From the NCBI GenBank assembly GCA_050084515.1, contig CM114273.1:34472001-34536000 (forward strand): 64,000 nucleotides of DNA, in the 5' to 3' direction. The position numbers were made by a program, and so were the translations under genes. The stretch's first letter is position 1. Each line of letters begins with the position of its first letter. Under the pieces are notes generated by a model. It was not told the DNA's origin. It saw nothing but the letters and a program-made list of their open reading frames with translations, and made no database searches. The DNA is from Blasia pusilla (taxonomy: Eukaryota > Marchantiophyta > Marchantiopsida > Blasiales). Below are positions 12,991-23,141 of the stretch, in pieces.

Positions 12991-13563
12991 AGATTGCCGC
13001 TATGGCATTGAGATTACCCGATGTTGGATCCGTGGCATCGATATCATATGGAGCAGCCAGAGATATGGGAGATCCTGTTTGGATGTGCGGGGTTGCCTAG
13101 ATGGAGGCAGCCGCAGTTGTGACGCATGAAGAAGCCGTAGAGTTGGATCCATGGCGAGGGGAAGCCAAGAAATAGACTAGGCTTCCTCAGTCTTTCACGT
13201 TGTCCGAGGCAATGAGGACCCCATCGATGGGTTCTGATCACAGTTCTTGGAGAATTGGTGATGTTTTAGGTGTGTAGGCCAAAGGGAGATGGAAGAAGCG
13301 AGTGCTACGACTCCTATTGTTGATGCTCAGAAGGGGCATGTGTCGAGCATGTTTACCGCGCTCCTTTATTTTCAGCTTCCGATGTTATGACGTTGGGAGG
13401 TATGCCCACCGAGGCTTTTTGGATGGTTGCTACGCTATGTGAGCATGCGGTTGGAGTTCTTGCATCACGTTCAGAGATGATTGTAGAGGAGGTGATGGAC
13501 CTGCCCTTAGAGCGGATGCTCGGGCCGTCCATATGAGATTCATGGCAAGTTGCGGCTGCTAGG

Positions 13564-14054
13564 ATGACGGAGATGCCCGCTAGACCCGTGATAGAGCGTG
13601 CCATGGCTTCTCCTAGTGTTGTGTTGCAAGATAACCGAGAAGAGGTCTTCCAGTTGGTGAGTCCCGGAGGTAGAGCTTTTAGTCCGCAACGCGTCTTGTT
13701 GGATTCAGGAGCGCAACCCCTCATGTTGGGAAAGCGTCACTCAAAGGATTGGGCTTGACGAGAGCCGATGTGGAGCGTTGTCCATTCCGGATACAAACAT
13801 CCTTGGATGGAGCAAGGACCACACAGTATATCACCCGACAAGAGATCGTGGTGAGGTTTCGCCAGGGACATCCTACAGATGAGTCCGTGGTGCGAGCCAA
13901 GGCGATAGTGACTGATGTAGAGTCCTACGACGTCTTGGTTGGTGGAGCAGTGTTATATCCGATGGGGTTTTCTCTGGATTACTGGGAGAAATCAGCGTCC
14001 TACAAACCAGGATGGCACTCAGTTGATGGGCGCCTTAGCTCATTACTCGTTTGA
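13564..14054 (+). pseudogene. pro: Element 1 aspartic protease (retropepsin) region
   Basis: The active-site motif VLLDSGAQPLMLGK has its catalytic Asp codon at 13702. A short overlap and frame change near 13749 joins it to a second segment with CPFRIQTSLDGA and YDVLVGGAVLYPMGF, the distal part of the protease-like domain. The same two blocks stand in one or two frames in element 3 (63052-63760). The role would be polyprotein maturation. One frameshift separates the halves. Confidence 0.75.
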
Positions 14055-14360
14055 TTCACAGGTGCAGTGATCGAACGACGGCCATGAGAGGTGGCGATTT
14101 TAGCAACATTTAGCAGTGCCATCACTTGGCCTAGTGATTTGATTGAGGGACATATCCATGCACTCGATACTCCCGTTCCTGAAATTTCTATGGAGAGGAG
14201 TGTTATGGTAGCCGCATCATTCCGTGCAAAAGAGGTGTGTTGTGGGGATCGACCGAGAAGCTTCGGCAATTGCCAGATGAGCACGTAGACCGCGTGGAGC
14301 GAGGCGTTTGCACCGGAGCGTGATGGGTCTAGGGAACCCGAGGTAGCAGGGAGTGCTACG

Positions 14361-15374
14361 ATGATACCCTTGCATAGCACACCCATTGTGTGGTGTATCC
14401 TAGAGGAGGGTATTCGAGTGTTAGATTTGTTTGGAGGGATAAGCACCAGGTTAGTTGTTGTTTTGCAAGAAGGAGTGCAAGTGCAGCACTACGTGCATAT
14501 GGTGAGTGATGATGTTGCGAAGCGCATCTCACTACGATATGTGGTGCAGTTACGCCTACGTTTTCCCGACTTATTTTCTGCATCCGCGGTACAAAGGGAC
14601 CATAGTTCCCTACCAAGGGATATTTTTTTGCTGGGGGCGCAGGACTTAGAGCGGGTAGGGACCATTGATTTGGTCATTTCCGGTTGGCCATGTCAGGGCC
14701 AATCGAGTGTTAGACGAGGCAGCGGGTTGGCTGACACTTGGTCCATGTTGTTTTGGGAGATGTTGAGGGTCTTACGGCAGTTGCAGGAGCACCTGTCTCG
14801 TTCTCCAGCCTACATTCTGGAGAATGTTCCAATCTTATGAGACTCCATGTCACGGGTGGTGACGAGTGCTCATCAAGTGCTTGCCTGGATCGACCCATCA
14901 GTGTCCTTGGATGTGGCAAGTATAGGTTCTAGAGCCCATCGCTCACGTCTATGGTGGACCAACTTGGTGCCCCATGCGGTGCTATGGAGGGCGTATGTGA
15001 GAGTGGAGCGCCCCTCCCATTTCTTAATGGATTCCATTCTGGATCCAGGTCGTCGATCACAGTCAATGAGGCACGATGATCGACCACCGTTGACTGTGGT
15101 CAACATGGTAGGCAGGCCGCGGATAGCCTTGCCCACGTTTGTGAGTTTTCCCGCTTCCTATGCATACAAGGAGGCCGGTCCTGGCTTGGTTTGGGATTAC
15201 GAGGTTCAGCGGTTGGTGGAGCCCAACATCGACGAGAGAGAGCGAGCGATGGGATTTCCCACAGGAGTGGCGGCATTACTGTCAGTGTTAAAGGCATTAG
15301 GATGCCATGTCTTGGATCATGCGATGGACCTGAACTGCTTGACATGGATCCTCAGCTTGGGAGTGGCTGAGTAG
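14361..15374 (+). pseudogene. Element 1 cytosine-5 DNA methyltransferase domain (DNMT3-type), one in-frame TGA
   Basis: The domain would transfer a methyl group from S-adenosylmethionine to C5 of cytosine. Visible motifs in order: I, VLDLFGG near 14420; IV, SGWPCQG with the catalytic Cys codon at 14691; VI, YILENVP near 14812; VIII, SRAHRSRLWW near 14931; the pre-X segment ERERAMGFPTGV near 15240; X, HVLDHAMDLN near 15308. LFWEMLRVL after motif IV resembles DNMT3 LFFE..R.L. The order is unpermuted, unlike plant DRM enzymes. One TGA at 14838-14840 interrupts a single frame of about 338 codons; element 2 has GGT for Gly at this place. The domain lies between protease and RT. The target-recognition loop is short, and no regulatory domain is seen in this segment. 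Confidence 0.88.
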
Positions 15375-15698
15375 CGCCGTATGAGATTGTGATAGATCAC
15401 AGCGCTTGCGTTGGTGAGCCACATGCCTATCGAGATGGTGGAGGCAGCGGGTGGGGGCGAGACCTGAGGAGATCTACACACCAGGGGAGATCGAGAGAGA
15501 CACCCTTGGAATTCTTGGGATGTTTTGCAGATATGCGAGGAGATGGTAGCCCCAACATTGAGGGTGGTTTCGGGCACTGCACGTGGAGGAGATCAGAGTT
15601 TGCAGCTGGCTGGAGGAGAGTGGCCGAGTGTTGTTGTTCGAGACGGGATTGCACCATAGCAACCAGCGATATCCGCGCCAGAGAGTCCTATCGTAGTC

Positions 15699-15905
15699 AT
15701 GATGGAGACTTGGGAGCCAAATATGGGCCCTAAGTTGACAGGAGGAGAGCGGCGCCAAATACATCAGTTCCCCAAGAGTTATAGGAGCTGCTTTGCATTT
15801 AGCATGGAGGATTTGGGTACGTTGAAGGGACCGAGGATCCGCATTGAGTTGTCGAGTGATACGCGGATCTTCCGACGACCCTATAGGTACAATGATATGG
15901 ATATG
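15699..15905 (+). pseudogene. pol: Element 1 reverse transcriptase N-terminal fragment
   Basis: GPKLTGGERRQIHQF, SYRSCFAFSMEDLG and FRRPYRYNDMDM align closely with the start of element 2 RT (39150-39345). Similarity stops after about codon 69, before any catalytic motif, and unrelated AT-rich DNA follows. Confidence 0.85.
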
Positions 15906-17400
15906 CACAAGAGACACGGCTCATGCATCCTTATATGAGATGCTCAAGATGACATCCATAGTGACATGTTACAAAAGGTTGGGTGGCAAAGATGGCAACT
16001 AGACCAATCATAAAATGAACCATGAAATACATGTTTGATATCATGAGTATTAGATATTCCAGTCGTGACAATCCCCTCGTGACAATCATCATGATTCTCA
16101 ACATATGGAAATAAGTAACTTCCTTGGTCGACAATGATGTCATGAGAGTCCAATCCTATCAAGGGCGTGGAGCAATATAAGGCTTTCACTAGGCTTTCAA
16201 AACCACCTGTCTTTTATCCAAATTCAGCGTCAAGATATAAAAGGACTTGCATCTCTCATATCCGGAGAGTAGAAGACACTTCACCTACACATAACTAGTA
16301 TGCAGCCATTGCAGTATGACTAAGTAAGCGGTTATCAATATAACTAAGTACAAAGTTAACTTAGTTGTTGCTAGATGGTGTGTGTAAGTAAATGTGACAA
16401 TGAAATGCACATAAACTTGGTATTAAATGGAATGAGATGTTGATTTATGACATGTTATATTTTTGGTAAGAACTTCAAATGCAATAGAATTCTTAAAATC
16501 TAGGATTGAATGGATTTGTGAATATTGTTGATAAATACAAGGTGCTGAATGTTGAATGAGTGCATGTGATGATTGTAGCTAGTCTAATTTTGAGGGATAC
16601 ATAAGGCTGGAATTTTTTTATTGAGGCGGAAAATAGAGCTATGACTGTTAAATGAATTTGAGCTAAATCCTGATGTGAACTGAAACTCTTACTAAATCTT
16701 CGTCTAGGCTGAAAGAGCAAAAATGGTTAATTTTTTTGAATAAAGTCTGAATATGGCAAAAGGAGAATGATAATCTTTTAAAGTACCAGTAGACATTGTA
16801 CAAATTAATACTTGTATTAACTAGTACAATGCCATTGAGACAAGAATTACATATACATATTGAAAGATAACTATAGTTGCCACTAGAATGAATATTTCCT
16901 CAATGTTGTGTAGAGGATTCAAAACTTACAAGATGAATAACCATGAACTGAAAAGTTCACTGTAATGTACATAATATAGAAGGAGTACATAACTTTATGA
17001 AAGAGTTTGAACTGAAAACTCTGCCATGATAACAACATGGAACTAAGAATATTCCAAATTTTGGCTTTAGACTTTTAAGAAGCATCACATAGTTCCACTA
17101 GTATTGTATACACACTGAACTCATTCCTCAACATGAATTGAATTACAAGGAGTTGAAGCTTAAGTCTAGGACCATCAGCAACTAAATAAGCAAACATCTT
17201 TGAAAAATTGATCTCTAGCTGCCTTTAATTTCTCCTCTACCATCTACATATTTTGCAACTTGTTCTCATTGTCTTCACATGCATTCTCCAACATATTTTT
17301 TAGAGCTCAAAATCTCTCTTAACAACTGAGTTGTTGTGTTCTCTGCATCACTAAATACCCTGTAAATATTATAGTAAACATTAAGTGGAATTGATGGTTG
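15906..17400. other. AT-rich sequence after the truncation of element 1; nothing recognised
   Basis: No ORF of convincing character, RNA gene or named repeat is seen. The composition shifts abruptly to AT-rich from about 15940. Confidence 0.5.
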
Positions 17401-17421
17401 AGTAAATGTGTGGTAGATTAC

Positions 17422-18815
17422 CAAAATCTAAATGATTGTCAACATTGATGTCTCGCGGGGTACTTGTATGAGAAGTAGATGTGTTGTAATTTGGACGTCT
17501 GGAAGGCATGCGTGTTCTCACGTGGTAGACCTGAACAAAACAAACATAGAAACTTGTCAGAAAATGGATGTATTTAGTAAAGAACCATAGTAATTTTAGA
17601 GAGGATCAGATGTTGGAATGAGAAACTCATAGAATGAACGTTTCAGAAAAGAAAAGCTAGGATGTGTAATGTAAGCCAAAATACCAACATAAATTGCTCT
17701 TTGAAACATGCCAAATACTGAAAGGTGGTACTTAGAATAGAATGTGCTGAGACTAACGACATGGTATGAGGAAATGATTGTAGCTTCCATGGAAAAGAAG
17801 AACCTGAAGAATAACAGGGAATATGCAAATTGAACTGTTAATAATGAATTCAACTGAGAATTATGGACAAGCTGCATAAGTGCAAAGTATTAAAAAAGAA
17901 ACATGAAGATGCTCAAGTTGAAATCTCGCCATAATAAATATACCTTAAACTATGAGCATTTACAACGATGCAAACGACAAGCTCTGTACTTTATTCTGAA
18001 TTTAGGTTACATGCACGTACGAAAGATTGCAGAATCAAAGGATGTCTGGATGATGAACCAGATCATATCAAAAGGAAGTGAGATTGAATATAAAATCGCT
18101 ATAATTGGAAAGAGACATGTGATGATACTTATATATAGTCTGGTGTATCATAACATCTCATAAAAAAATGGTTCAAAATGGCAATATTCTACGAATAATA
18201 CAGTAGTGAAAAGTGATAGTATATGTAGTCATGCTCTTGACAAGTACTAGTTGAGCGTAACGTTCATTTTCTGCATGAAGAACATATCATATTACAGTCA
18301 TGATGGAACACATAGAATGTACTAAATAGGAGCTGAATGCAATGTAGTAAATATGCAAACATGTCTGAATAATTTCCAAATACTGATGAACATGAAATAC
18401 AAGAAGTTGAAGTGAACTGTTTGCACATGTGCTATGCACATTTGCGCTTGTTTGGTGAAGTAACTTTCCCATTAGGATCGCAGGATGGACCTGGAGTAGA
18501 TTTTTCATTTGGAAAGTCATAAATGATGATTGGGTTCGCCTAAGTAGTGGGTGGAACAAAAGATTTTGCAGGCGTAGTGGCTGGTTGCAATGATGTCAAT
18601 ACAATATCATCAAAATCTAGGAGAGTGGGTAGGTTGTGTGGATCATCAAGGTTAATCAGAAATTTCTCAAAGTCAAGAAGTTGAACAGCTTCCTTAGCTG
18701 ATTTCATACGTTCCAATAGATGATTTGCCTTGAATGAATTAAGATCACTCAACATGCTTAAGGGTAGATGCATTTCATGTTTGAGCGTGCGCAGTTGAAC
18801 CAATCTTTGCATCAA
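17422..18815 (-). pseudogene. Remnant of an unidentified multi-exon minus-strand gene
   Basis: Two parts look coding. 18432-18815 (-) reads a leucine-rich segment (HLLERMKSAKEAVQLLDFEK, then LDFDDIVLTSL), then an in-frame TAG at 18540-18542. It resumes as a hydrophilic tail, ANPIIIYDFPNEKSTPGP, with basic end NKRKCA and a stop at 18432. 17422-17530 (-) is a 109-bp exon-like block (VRTRMPSRRPNYNTS) flanked by TTCAG and GTAATC. It is followed by another acceptor-like site at 17360 and Gln/Glu-rich sequence in shifted frames. I cannot name the family. The premature stop and frame problems suggest a decayed gene or captured fragment. Confidence 0.3.
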
Positions 18816-19238
18816 CCTCTCGGGGCAACACTAAACAACCTAGGCTCATCTTTGCGTGTCTATGTAGTTTCTTTGAAATCTACATTTTTTAACCTCGGTG
18901 CTTCTTTCTGGATTCCTAAGAGCCAAAGCAATAACACTAATGTTAATAATTTGAAGAGTTTAAATGTAATACTGAAAAGAATCTCGAATCTGGTTGATGA
19001 AAGATCATATTTTGAAGATGATGATGAATATTATCCTCCACATGTTCTGTTAAATGCAGAAGACATGGAGTTGTTGCACGCCGGTTCCTTTGGGCACTTA
19101 GACTACAACCAAGCAATGAGATTGCACGGAATGAAGAAAGAGGTCTCTACAATGGATAAGGAAATCTCTATGGCAACTCCGGAGAAAGTTTACACCCACC
19201 CATCCCCAGATCCAGACGTAGATAATTTTGAACCATAA
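18768..19238 (+). other. 156-codon open reading frame, unidentified
   Basis: It is open from ATG to TAA with a late acidic segment (YFEDDDEYYPPH) and a DPDVDNFEP C-terminus. It overlaps the minus-strand remnant only at its start. There is no recognised domain. It could be an exon of a lost gene or a chance frame; the composition is more protein-like than its neighbours. Confidence 0.2.
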
Positions 19239-19239
19239 A

Positions 19240-20950
19240 TTTGTATGGTTAATTCCTTATGATTGAGCACCTCTGCCACTTAAGATGAGCTTGGCTCACA
19301 TGACTACTTGGTCGACCAACTCGACAGTGAAGTTGATGAATGTTCATCAACATTTACTCTAGGACGAGATCCTTTAGGTACTTCGCATTGGAACGGTTAG
19401 GTCCTCATGGATGAGGGCCTCTATAAAGTGTAGATGTGTAATCCAAGATACTTTGGATTAAAATCGAATTATCATGATATTCAAGATTCAGATAAATATC
19501 AGACTTCCCTACTGCCTTTTTTCGTATTGAAATGCAATAGTGAATCCATAGTACTTATAAATCTACTTCTATTTCATGAGAATGATTTCATCTACATCAC
19601 ATGATATATTCTACTAGAGTATTTTACTTCCATGTGTACACAAAAAAGTGTGTTTATACACACATTTAGTAGTGAGCGCATAAACACACTCCCCATGAGA
19701 GTGTCTACTTTATCTCAACAAATACCAATAAAAACCGGTCGAGTTGTTGAATATGACTCCACAATCAGCCATCTCTCACTCTTATGATGAGAACACATAG
19801 ATCCAACCGATGAGAAGGGGACATGGATCTAGACCAATAAGATGCATGACAATCTCTCACCTCCGATTTGGCTTCCGACACCAATAGAGTGCCTTAAACA
19901 TGTTGGAGTAGCCGTTAAAGCAACAAGGAGATTTCATTGACAAGCTGCATCCTTGCATCTACACAAGAAGCAAGAAGTGAGCTTTCCCTTCGTTGGAGAA
20001 GAGACTTATGTTTGAACTACAGTCGGATAAGGCGGATAAGGATAAAGTCAAATGTACAAAAGAAGGATTCTCACTCTCTCTCTAAGACTCTCGACATGTA
20101 AACAACATCCTGAAGAGTTACCGCTCGCTACCACATTCACACACACATCCAAGCCCAACATTGCATGCAATATGTCGCCCTATCACACAAAAGTGTGTGC
20201 CGGATGTGAGTAGTCGGAAGAGACTTAATGTGCCCCACTATAAGCTTGGTGCTGCATGTTATCACCCCACCCCAACATCTCTCTCTCTCTCAGTGTTTGA
20301 TCCGCCACTGCATGTTACTCATAATCGGCCCCTTCTATGTCTCATAAACGTACGTGTACCACTTGCTCCTCTCAATGCACATAGGTGTATCTAGGAAAAA
20401 ACGCTCCAAAGAGGTTGTGTAGGGGCCACTGATAAGATCTAAAGAGCCTAACACAATTGAATTGAGAAAGTCTAGTACGTGTTCCACATTCCAAACCTTA
20501 AATCTTGAAGTTGTCTTTCCCATGATTATGATTATGGAATGTTAGATAATATCTATTACAATTGATGGTTTATGAATCCTCCAAAATATGTCTTACCTTC
20601 AAACAAAGTTTGCAATATTTTGTTATGCTATTATTTATGTTAGGACTTAAGGAATGTAAGAATTTTGTGGAATAATTTTGTTAAAATTATTTTATAAATT
20701 TAATTTGTTTTAAGTTTTTAATAAAAAAATTGATACTTATTTCCCCATGACATGTCCCATGAAAATACTAAATTATTATTTATAAAGGGAAAACCAAGCG
20801 TACTAATATTCGAAGAAAATACATAGAGATTGAATTTAATAGGACGACTTTTTCATAGCATACATAATTTAGAAATAGAGCAATATGTATGAAAAAACAA
20901 AAGGACAACTGAATATAAAAGGTGAATAAGTCGTAAATAATAAATAATAT
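19240..20950. other. Intergenic region upstream of AUG6, no gene recognised
   Basis: AT-rich, with a short CT run at 20280-20291 and no domain-bearing ORF. From about 20640 it is nearly pure AT-rich sequence up to the GC-rich AUG6 leader. Confidence 0.45.
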
Positions 20951-21499
20951 TATTATATTATTTGACCATAAACACAACAGTCATTCTCCTGTCGTTCGAG
21001 GGAGAATTTGAAACGCTGTGACGGTGGTGGGTCCACACTACTTGAATGAGGAAATCCATAAAGAGCACCTATTTTAATACCTGGGCCTACCACAATAGTT
21101 GCACTTACCTCAACATCACATACGACAAGGTAATCGGTAGGTCCCACTCCGGAGGAAAGGAAATAATGTATTTTCTTAAATTCGAAAAAATATCTGATTC
21201 CTGGATTATAAAAATGCTTGTCCGAGTCCGCGGTACGGAAAGAAAGCGTCGAAGAAAGGAGACGTTGTAGAAGCCCGAGGCCGCGGAGTCCACGTCGGAC
21301 GCGCCAGGCCACGAGGACTGCCACGTCCACGCCACCACCCGGCAAGGCTCGCGCTCGGAGACGTTGACGAGGGCACACGTGGGAGATCTCCACCACGTCG
21401 GCAAACAAGCCCTCCGCGTGGGGCCACGTCAGACTCGCATCGTCCCCTCTGCCCGTCCCGCCCGCCCGCCCGCCCCGCCTGCCCGCAGGGCTCCAGGAG

Positions 21500-21673
21500 A
21501 CCGGGGGTGGAGCAGAGCAGAGAGAGCAGAGGGGAGAGGAGAGAGGAGAGGAGACGAAGGGAAGGGGGGAGGGAAGGAGAGGAGAAGAGGAGTAGCAGTA
21601 TGCAGACAGGAGGAAGGAAGGAAGACGAGAGGAGAGGAGATTGAGGGAGGTTTGAGGACGAGAGGTGGGAGCG
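21500..21673 (+). promoter_or_regulatory. GA-rich 5' leader of AUG6
   Basis: A strongly purine-biased tract of GAGAGGAGAG-type units runs up to the AUG6 ATG. The nearby GC content contrasts with the AT-rich upstream DNA. Such tracts are common in plant core promoters and 5' UTRs. No TATA box is evident. Confidence 0.45.
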
Positions 21674-23090
21674 ATGGAGGCGAGCATCGCTGTGGCGGTA
21701 GCAATCGCGAAGGAGAGGGAGATAATGCAACTGAAGGAGAAGGAGAAAGAGAAGGAGAAGGAGAAGGAACGAGAGGGAGAGATGGAGGCCGCTCTGTATT
21801 CCAATTGTTTGCTTCTAGGATTAGATGCAGCGGTCCTAGGGCACAATGTAGGGGCGAGAGTTGGCCTGTTTAAGCACTCCAATCCTCGCGTGGGCGAAGC
21901 GCTGCTGCATTTTCTCCTCTCCGCGTTGCGCGGTCCCTCGCTCTCGGCGAAGGTACCGTTTTCTTCCACTTTTAAGCCTTCAAGGTGGTTTTAGGATATA
22001 AATTGTGCCATTGCTGCTGCTCCTGCTCTGTCAGGGCACAAGGCTCGTGCATTGAGTTTAGAGTTTGCAATTGTGATGAAGTATGGTTGGAATCATCGGA
22101 TCGAAGAATACTGTGCTCAGCTCGTCACCAAGGCAATATGAGGAGAGTGGAAGATCCATATTTCGTACTTTCTTGAAAAAATCGCAGATATGGTCGGCCT
22201 TTCCGCTTTAGGTCGTGGAAGGCGATGGTGGTAGCCTATTCACAATGCGGAGCGGAGGTCTACTGGCCGGCGTCGTGGGAGTCTCCTTTTGTCGCGATTT
22301 TCCAAAATTTTTTCGGGAATGAGTTTGAAGGCAAGGTCTTATTTTCCGACGAGGTTTCTTGTTGTTCTCGAAGAACGTGGGGTTCGCAGTCTTGTCCAGG
22401 TCACCACAGAGGAATATAGTGCCTAAGCACCCTCAAGTATCGTTAAGAAATGTTTGAAGACATGTTATCAGGTTCCTGTAGAGTCTTCTATCTCTCGGAC
22501 CACTTCGATTCCGCGGCATGGTCCTGGAGATCGAAACAGGAGAAAGTAACTTGGTACACTGCAATTTTGTTAAGATAATATTCTAGTGGATGCCCCTCAT
22601 CTTGGAACGAAGTTCCCCCTTTCGCTTGGACAACCTCATCTTGACCTAGCAAAGTGGGCATGGAGATCGCTGCATGAGACAGCTCCTCTTCACATCAAAG
22701 ACTTAATAATCAAGTAGGTTTACGGTAGAGGTCACCACGCGCCCATTTGAGTTCCTTTTATTTTCGAGATAGCTACAAGTTCACTAGACGGGGTCGGCGA
22801 TCGCAGCTACAGACACGAAGTGATGTTCTGAAGTCATTTTTGAACGCTGGAATCGTTCTAGGCGTGTCCACGCACACTACTTCCATATCCAGGGCAGCAT
22901 TGGAGCGACTGGGCAGTCGCCCACCCTTGACCACGTGAATTGGCGAGAAATGAAATATTGGAGTGTGAAACAAGAGCGAGGACTTTGCGGTGTCCTTCAT
23001 GTCCAATGGGCCTGTGTCTTCAATAAACTCTGATCACCTCGAAACTTTGTGCCCATCTCCAGTTCCGGTGTTTGTATTACTTTCTCACAG

Positions 23091-23141
<51 letters not shown>

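Larger units (their letters stand above)
9459..15905 (+). mobile_element. Element 1: Ty3/gypsy-like LTR retrotransposon carrying a DNA methyltransferase, 3'-truncated
   Basis: Order on the plus strand: 5' LTR (9459-9894), self-priming PBS (9895-9907), long leader, gag (about 11620-12990), protease (13564-14054), DNMT3-type methyltransferase (14361-15374) and the N-terminal edge of RT (15699-15905). After 15905 the sequence no longer resembles element 2, so the rest of RT, RNase H, integrase and the 3' LTR are missing. Gag and protease align by motif with elements 2 and 3. The 5' LTR start is inferred from TGTCATG, which also starts element 2's LTR; the LTR 3' end is fixed by the PBS pairing. 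Gag has several frame breaks, whereas the methyltransferase has a single stop. Confidence 0.85.

Noticed and set aside
13053-13250. Chromodomain or other extra domain between gag and protease of element 1
   Set aside because: The frames there match linker sequence in elements 2 and 3 and show no domain motif.
20953-21969. 338-codon minus-strand frame with Ser/Leu/Pro-rich runs
   Set aside because: It is antisense to the AUG6 first exon and GA-rich leader; the openness comes from purine/pyrimidine bias.
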